A DNA stretch of 9,929 nt from Bacteroidota bacterium (GTDB lineage: Bacteria; Bacteroidota; Bacteroidia; 2-12-FULL-35-15), in the NCBI GenBank assembly GCA_023251855.1, contig JAHEYA010000050.1, positions 1 to 9,929 of the forward strand. The letters are read 5' to 3'. Shown piece by piece: positions 5,963 through 9,929 of this stretch. How positions within the stretch are numbered: the first letter of the stretch is position 1; each line of letters begins with the position of its first letter. The notes under the pieces are model-generated. The model was not told the DNA's origin. It made no database searches and saw only the letters and a list, made by a program, of their open reading frames with translations. A program made the translations under genes and the position numbers.

Positions 5963-8500
5963 ATGAAAAATAACCTCATCCTTTGCTTCCTTTTGTCCTC
6001 TTTGTTCCTGTCTGCTCAGAATAATTATTATGTGGCAACTATTGGCAGTAATTCAAACAATGGAAGCTTAAACTCTCCGTGGAAAACGATACAATATGGG
6101 GTTACTCACTTGGCCCCTGGAGATATACTTACTATTAAAACGGGCACATACAATGAAGCAGTTTCATTTCCGATAAGTGGTTCTTCTGCTAACGGTTACA
6201 TTACTGTAACTGCTCAAACAGGTGTTATTGTTGATGGTACAGGAAAAGGAGAAGTGGGTATAAAAATTTCAGGCAAAAATTATATTAAAGTAATTGGATT
6301 GGAAATTCAAAATTTTACAGGTAGCAATGTGCCTATTGGTATTAGTGTTGATGGTAGTTCCAGCAATATTGAAATCCGAAACAATAAAGTTCACCACATT
6401 ACAAATGCTAATGGAAATGCTCATGGAATAGCTTTTTATGGTACATCTTCTACTCCTATGACCAATCTAGTGATAGATGGAAATGAAATCCGTAATTGTA
6501 AATTAGGTCAGAGTGAATCAATGGTATTGAATGGGAATGTTACCAATTTTACCGTTTCCAATAATAGTGTTCATGATAATGACAATATTGGTATTGACTT
6601 TATTGGTTTTGAAGGAAATGGCCCTGCAGGCTCTGATCAAGCACGAAATGGAATGTGCACCAATAATACTGTTTACAATATTTCTTCTGTTACCAATCCA
6701 ACCTATGGTGGCGAAAAAAGTGCCGATGGTATTTATGTTGATGGTGGAAAAAATATTATTATCGAAAAAAATAAAGTCTTCAATTGTGATATCGGTATTG
6801 AACTTGCCAGTGAACATCTGGGAAAGAACACAGCAGATATTCTTGTTAGAAATAATTTTGTTTCTGGTTCTTATCAAGCCAATATTCTTGCCGGTGGATA
6901 TGCTTCCAACAAAGGAAATTCAGTTAATATCACTATTGTAAATAATACAACCTATCAAGGTACGGGTGGGGAAGTGGCACTGCAATACAATTGTAGCAAT
7001 ATCAGCATTAAAAATAATATTTTGATTGCGAAAGCTGGTCAGGCTTATTTGCAAAATCAAGGTGGTAATAATAGTGGTGTTAGTGTAAAAAACAATATGT
7101 ATTTCGGACAAAGCTCCAGTTCCTCGGGTAGTTGGACGGATGCTGCTCCCAAATTTATGAACCCTCAGTTGATTAATGCTCCAGCAGATATGCATGTTGC
7201 AATTACATCTCCTGCTATTAATGCAGGTTTAAATTTAGGCAATGATGGCAACGGAAATCCTATATCTGGTGCGCAGGATATAGATAATCAACTTAGGGTT
7301 TCTAGTGGTTCAATTGATATTGGTGCTGATGAAATTTCAAGTGGCTTACCTCCGGGTTGTGGTACTCCTGCATTGAACGCTACAAGCTCAGTAACTCAAA
7401 CCGCTGCAACTCTTAATTGGACTGCTGTTTCAGGTGCTACAAGTTACAATGTGCAATATAAACCGGTTTCTGCCTCCTCTTGGATAACTACTTCCTCTCT
7501 TACTACTTCAAAATCGCTAACCAGCTTAACTGCCGCAACAGTATACTCATTCCAAGTTCAGGCAGTATGTTCATCAACTGGTGTTTATTCTTCTGCCTCC
7601 ACATTTACAACCAATTCTTCAACATCAACAAGTTCAACAATAACTTTAGGAAATGGTACAAGTGCATATTCTGCACATCCTTTCAGTACGGTATACATGG
7701 ATGAACGTACTCAATACATCATTTCTAAAGCCGAATTAACTGCTGCAGGCTGGTCAACATCATCACCTTATTTAAAATCCATTGCCTTTAATTTAACCAA
7801 TGCTGCCGCACAATCTATGGCAGGTTTCACAATATCTATTTCTCATATTTCAGCAACAACATTTAGCACCACTTCATTTTTATCAGGTACAAATGCAACT
7901 ACCGTTTATTCCGGAACAATTGCTACTGTGAGTGGTTGGAACACGTATCATTTTACCAATTCATTTGCTTACAATGGAACAAGTAATCTGCTAATTACTA
8001 TTTGTTGGAACAATAGCAGTTTTACTGCCAACTCATCTGTGCAATCATTCAGCTATTCAAATTTTGTAGCACTCTATTACAGAGCCGATATCACAAATGG
8101 TGGTGTTTGCGGACAAAGTACAGGTACTCGAAGTTATTATCGTCCTAATTCAAAACTTGAATTTTCCAATGCTCCTCAACTTGCTCCATTTGAAAATGGT
8201 GGACAAAGAGATATGGAATCGCCTTTAACGACTGAAATTGCAAACGAAATCACATTTGAAATTTTTCCAAATCCTTTTGATGGAAATTGGTTGAATGGTA
8301 AATTTTCTGATGGTAACGATAAACCAATGACTGTTTATATTTATGATATGCTTGGCAAAGAAATTTTTTCAAAAGAAATTTTTGTTGAAGCAGGTAATTT
8401 TTCTTTTTCTCTTGCCTCGAATAGCTTACAGCCGGGAATTTATTTCCTTATGGGTGTAGCTGATGGTAAGCGTTATACCAAAATGTTGGTTGTAAAATAA
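5963..8500 (+). CDS. Secreted right-handed beta-helix protein with Fn3, beta-sandwich and T9SS sorting domain
   Basis: The product has 845 residues. The ATG at 5963 is preferred over the adjacent in-frame TTG at 5960; it gives the signal peptide MKNNLILCFLLSSLFLSA followed by QNN. Residues about 20-460 form a right-handed parallel beta-helix. YYVATIGSNSNNGSLNSPWK and then APGDILTIKTGTYNE are the N-terminal cap found in DUF1565/pectate-lyase-like proteins. Coils follow with Asn ladders (IEIRNNKVHHI, LVIDGNEIRNC, FTVSNNSVHDN, IIIEKNKVFNC, ILVRNNFVSGS, ISIKNNILIAK). SPAINAG through SIDIGADE near 420-455 resembles the choice-of-anchor Q region. Fn3 (466-552), beta-sandwich (about 559-735) and T9SS type A sorting domain (765-845) follow. 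Such helices are common in polysaccharide lyases and hydrolases, but I cannot identify catalytic residues, so the substrate is open and it could be a non-enzymatic binder. Last gene of the operon, 36 bases after the GH75-like gene. Confidence 0.88.
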   Translation: MKNNLILCFLLSSLFLSAQNNYYVATIGSNSNNGSLNSPWKTIQYGVTHLAPGDILTIKTGTYNEAVSFPISGSSANGYITVTAQTGVIVDGTGKGEVGIKISGKNYIKVIGLEIQNFTGSNVPIGISVDGSSSNIEIRNNKVHHITNANGNAHGIAFYGTSSTPMTNLVIDGNEIRNCKLGQSESMVLNGNVTNFTVSNNSVHDNDNIGIDFIGFEGNGPAGSDQARNGMCTNNTVYNISSVTNPTYGGEKSADGIYVDGGKNIIIEKNKVFNCDIGIELASEHLGKNTADILVRNNFVSGSYQANILAGGYASNKGNSVNITIVNNTTYQGTGGEVALQYNCSNISIKNNILIAKAGQAYLQNQGGNNSGVSVKNNMYFGQSSSSSGSWTDAAPKFMNPQLINAPADMHVAITSPAINAGLNLGNDGNGNPISGAQDIDNQLRVSSGSIDIGADEISSGLPPGCGTPALNATSSVTQTAATLNWTAVSGATSYNVQYKPVSASSWITTSSLTTSKSLTSLTAATVYSFQVQAVCSSTGVYSSASTFTTNSSTSTSSTITLGNGTSAYSAHPFSTVYMDERTQYIISKAELTAAGWSTSSPYLKSIAFNLTNAAAQSMAGFTISISHISATTFSTTSFLSGTNATTVYSGTIATVSGWNTYHFTNSFAYNGTSNLLITICWNNSSFTANSSVQSFSYSNFVALYYRADITNGGVCGQSTGTRSYYRPNSKLEFSNAPQLAPFENGGQRDMESPLTTEIANEITFEIFPNPFDGNWLNGKFSDGNDKPMTVYIYDMLGKEIFSKEIFVEAGNFSFSLASNSLQPGIYFLMGVADGKRYTKMLVVK
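7358..8497 (+). repeat. C-terminal cassette copy 3 (Fn3, beta-sandwich, T9SS sorting domain)
   Basis: Codes for residues 466-845 of the beta-helix protein (380 residues), from CGTPALNATSS to the C-terminal LVVK. Same order, length and key motifs as copies 1 and 2, joined here to an unrelated N-terminal fold. The pair CGTP and QAVCSSTG in the Fn3 part is kept in all three and may form a disulfide. Confidence 0.85.
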
Positions 8501-8526
8501 GACTCTCTCCTCCCATTATACCCCCT
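8501..8526 (+). other. Short 3' flank of the beta-helix gene, no clear terminator
   Basis: A pyrimidine-rich stretch (ACTCTCTCCTCCC...CCCCCT) directly after the stop codon. There is no stem followed by a U-run, so whether transcription ends here or reads into the next gene cannot be decided from the sequence. Confidence 0.4.
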
Positions 8527-8586
8527 CAGACTCTTACACTTAGACGAATTTTTGTTTGTCACCTCCTATTCCTCAAGGTACATTTG
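8527..8586 (+). promoter_or_regulatory. Promoter of the 8612 gene with the same conserved upstream block
   Basis: TTTG (8555-8558), a spacer of exactly 20 bases and TACATTTG (8579-8586) match the Bacteroidota -33/-7 consensus fully. The upstream block CAGACTCTTACACTTA (8527-8542) and AATTTTTGTTTG (8547-8558) mirror the promoter at 1146-1205 in sequence and spacing, with no gaps. The -7 box ends 25 bases before the ATG at 8612. A weak 5-bp stem CTCAA/TTGAG (8573-8587) overlaps the -7 box and is probably incidental. Confidence 0.72.
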
Positions 8587-8611
8587 AGCATCAAAAATTA
8601 AATAGGATATA

Positions 8612-9604
8612 ATGAAACAGAATAAAAAATACTCATGGTTCCTTTTCTTAACAATAGCAGGTGCAAGTTCAGGAACACTTACTGCTCAAAACAGACAAAC
8701 AGCATTTAATGTACAACAGGTTTCAATGACCAAATGGAGTTCTCCTGACGGACTTCCTTATGTTGAAGCTCCTGGTATCAACATGGGTGCAACTTCTTTT
8801 GAAGTAATAGCTGATAATAAGGTGGCCTTTTTATCTAATGCTTCCAATGAAATAATTATCACTAATAAAACTACCGGAAAGGTTATAAATAAATTTCCCG
8901 TATCATTCGCTCCTCGTGATTTTGCTTTTGATAAAGGGCTTTTTTATGTGCTAGATGAGCAAATGGTAGCTGTTTACAATCAAGAAGGCAAGTCTGTAAC
9001 TAATTTATTATTCCCGAATTCTTATTTAGGTGTTGAAAGAGTGGCACGTTATAATAATGTTACTTATTTATTGCTTCCTTCCGGAAACAGCTTTAAAATT
9101 GAAGCAAACAAAGAAGTTGAAGGCTGGATAACCTCAACAGGAAATCTGGTTTTAACAAAACTGAACGATGAGTATTCATACTCCTTTAAAGTAACTACTG
9201 CTGAAGGCAAAAGTTTTGAAAAAATAGTTAAAACTGATAAAACCGTAGCTGGTGTGTATGTTGTGGGCTCAACCAACAACCGTATTTTTTTAGATGTTCA
9301 AAAATATATCTCTCAGGAACCAATCACTGTTGAAAGGGAAATTGTTGCTATAGAGCTTTCTGCAAGCGGTTTAGGTAAAATCGCATCCACTTTAAAAGTA
9401 CCTGATTGCTACTATGTTCTTTCTAATAATGATTTTCATGTAACCGCAAACAATTCAATTTTAAATATGGTAACAACACCGCAAGGAGCCTTTGTATTCA
9501 CGCTTACAGAAGTAAATTCAACAAATGCAAAAAGTTATCCCGCATCTTTATCAGCTAGACAATATCATTTCAATGACCATCTAATTCAAGCTGAAGCAAA
9601 ATAA
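8612..9604 (+). CDS. Exported protein of unknown function, possible beta-propeller-like fold
   Basis: The product has 330 residues, and I do not recognise a named family. The ATG at 8612 follows an AGGA-like site (TAGGATATA) and gives a signal peptide of about 25 residues (MKQNKKYSWFLFLTIAG...TLTA, then QNR). The rest is beta-rich with short strand-turn units such as FEVIADNKVAFLS, RDFAFDKGLFYVLDEQ, VAVYNQEGK and VARYNNVTYLLLPSGN, suggestive of beta-propeller blades, though I cannot count them reliably. No catalytic motif is visible. Unlike the three large upstream proteins it has no Fn3, beta-sandwich or T9SS sorting domain and ends in LIQAEAK, so it probably stays in the periplasm or leaves by another route. 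It has its own promoter, matching that of the amidase operon, and the next gene starts 26 bases downstream. A regulator, inhibitor or accessory protein of the exported enzymes is possible but only inferred. Confidence 0.85.
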   Translation: MKQNKKYSWFLFLTIAGASSGTLTAQNRQTAFNVQQVSMTKWSSPDGLPYVEAPGINMGATSFEVIADNKVAFLSNASNEIIITNKTTGKVINKFPVSFAPRDFAFDKGLFYVLDEQMVAVYNQEGKSVTNLLFPNSYLGVERVARYNNVTYLLLPSGNSFKIEANKEVEGWITSTGNLVLTKLNDEYSYSFKVTTAEGKSFEKIVKTDKTVAGVYVVGSTNNRIFLDVQKYISQEPITVEREIVAIELSASGLGKIASTLKVPDCYYVLSNNDFHVTANNSILNMVTTPQGAFVFTLTEVNSTNAKSYPASLSARQYHFNDHLIQAEAK

Positions 9605-9630
9605 TTTTCTACACATTAAAATTTAAAAAG

Positions 9631-9929
9631 ATGAAAAAATTTAGTTCTACTATTCAGGAAGCAGGTTTTAAAATCCTTATCATCGCGATTTCATTTTTTG
9701 TTCTATGTTCCTATTTAACCTATGGACAAACGATTTCCAGAGCTCAGGTAATGAATAATGCAGCACCTTATGCTACGTATACATTTACTGCAAACTCAAT
9801 TAATGTGAAACACAATGTGAGTTGCTCCGGTGTAGGTACAATTAATTCACCAAGCTGGGTGGTGGTTGGTACTAACACTTCAATGCCTTATTGCTGGGGT
9901 GGTTTTTCTACATTAAACTCTTTTACAAG
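9631..9929 (+). CDS. Exported protein, possible NlpC/P60-like hydrolase (partial, cut by window end)
   Basis: The ATG at 9631 follows an A-rich leader (TTTAAAAAG) and opens a frame that stays open for 99 codons to the window edge. The N-terminus is Lys-containing with an unusually long n-region. A hydrophobic stretch at about 14-29 (FKILIIAISFFVLCSY) ends in TYG before Gln33, giving a plausible signal peptide. After it comes SRAQVMNNAAPYATYTFTA, and near the edge MPYCWGGFSTLNSF. The PYxWGG...F pattern recalls the start of NlpC/P60- or CHAP-type cysteine hydrolase domains, which cut peptidoglycan peptides and would suit the amidase nearby. The decisive catalytic Cys/His region is not in the window, so this is a tentative family call. 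It is 26 bases after the preceding gene and probably co-transcribed with it. Confidence 0.7.
   Translation, partial: MKKFSSTIQEAGFKILIIAISFFVLCSYLTYGQTISRAQVMNNAAPYATYTFTANSINVKHNVSCSGVGTINSPSWVVVGTNTSMPYCWGGFSTLNSFT

Noticed and set aside
6518..6941. Open frames on both strands inside the beta-helix gene
   Set aside because: They are low-complexity by-products of AT-rich beta-helix repeats and have no start signals or recognisable motifs.
8571..8590. CTCAA/TTGAG hairpin as a terminator or riboswitch
   Set aside because: Only five base pairs, no U-run, and it overlaps a full-consensus -7 box.
1..9929. CRISPR array, tRNA, rRNA, insertion sequence or integrase
   Set aside because: No regular short repeats with spacers, no cloverleaf or rRNA sequence, and no transposase or integrase motifs were seen on either strand.

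Overview
The window looks like chromosomal DNA of a low-GC member of the Bacteroidota. The evidence is A-rich start regions without strong Shine-Dalgarno sites, promoter motifs of the TTTG...TAnnTTTG type, signal peptides that end just before Gln, and three proteins ending in type IX secretion system (T9SS) type A sorting domains. The species cannot be told from the sequence.

Layout. Positions 1-901 (minus strand) hold the first 300 codons of purH, a purine-synthesis housekeeping gene that runs off the left edge. A 363-base divergent intergenic region (902-1264) follows. From 1265 to 8500 four plus-strand genes lie 1, 11 and 36 bases apart, so they are probably one operon: a secreted peptidoglycan amidase, a small Lys-rich protein of unknown function, a secreted protein with a GH75 chitosanase-like domain, and a secreted right-handed beta-helix protein. 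A 111-base gap with a second promoter leads to a secreted protein of unknown function (8612-9604). Then comes the start of another secreted protein (from 9631) that reaches a WGG motif reminiscent of NlpC/P60-type hydrolases before the right edge.

How it fits together. The three large exported proteins have unrelated N-terminal modules but the same C-terminal cassette of 379-380 residues: fibronectin type III, a beta-sandwich of about 175 residues, an NGGQR-containing linker and the T9SS sorting domain. The locus therefore looks like one delivery and anchoring cassette attached to different effectors that act on cell-wall or surface polymers. The promoter regions before the amidase gene and before the gene at 8612 match without gaps (27 of 33 bases in the upstream block; identical TTTG-20-TACATTT core), which suggests that both transcription units are switched on together. 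My best inference is a co-regulated, secreted wall- or polysaccharide-degrading locus. The real substrate (prey bacteria, fungal wall, own wall or environmental polymer) cannot be read from the sequence.
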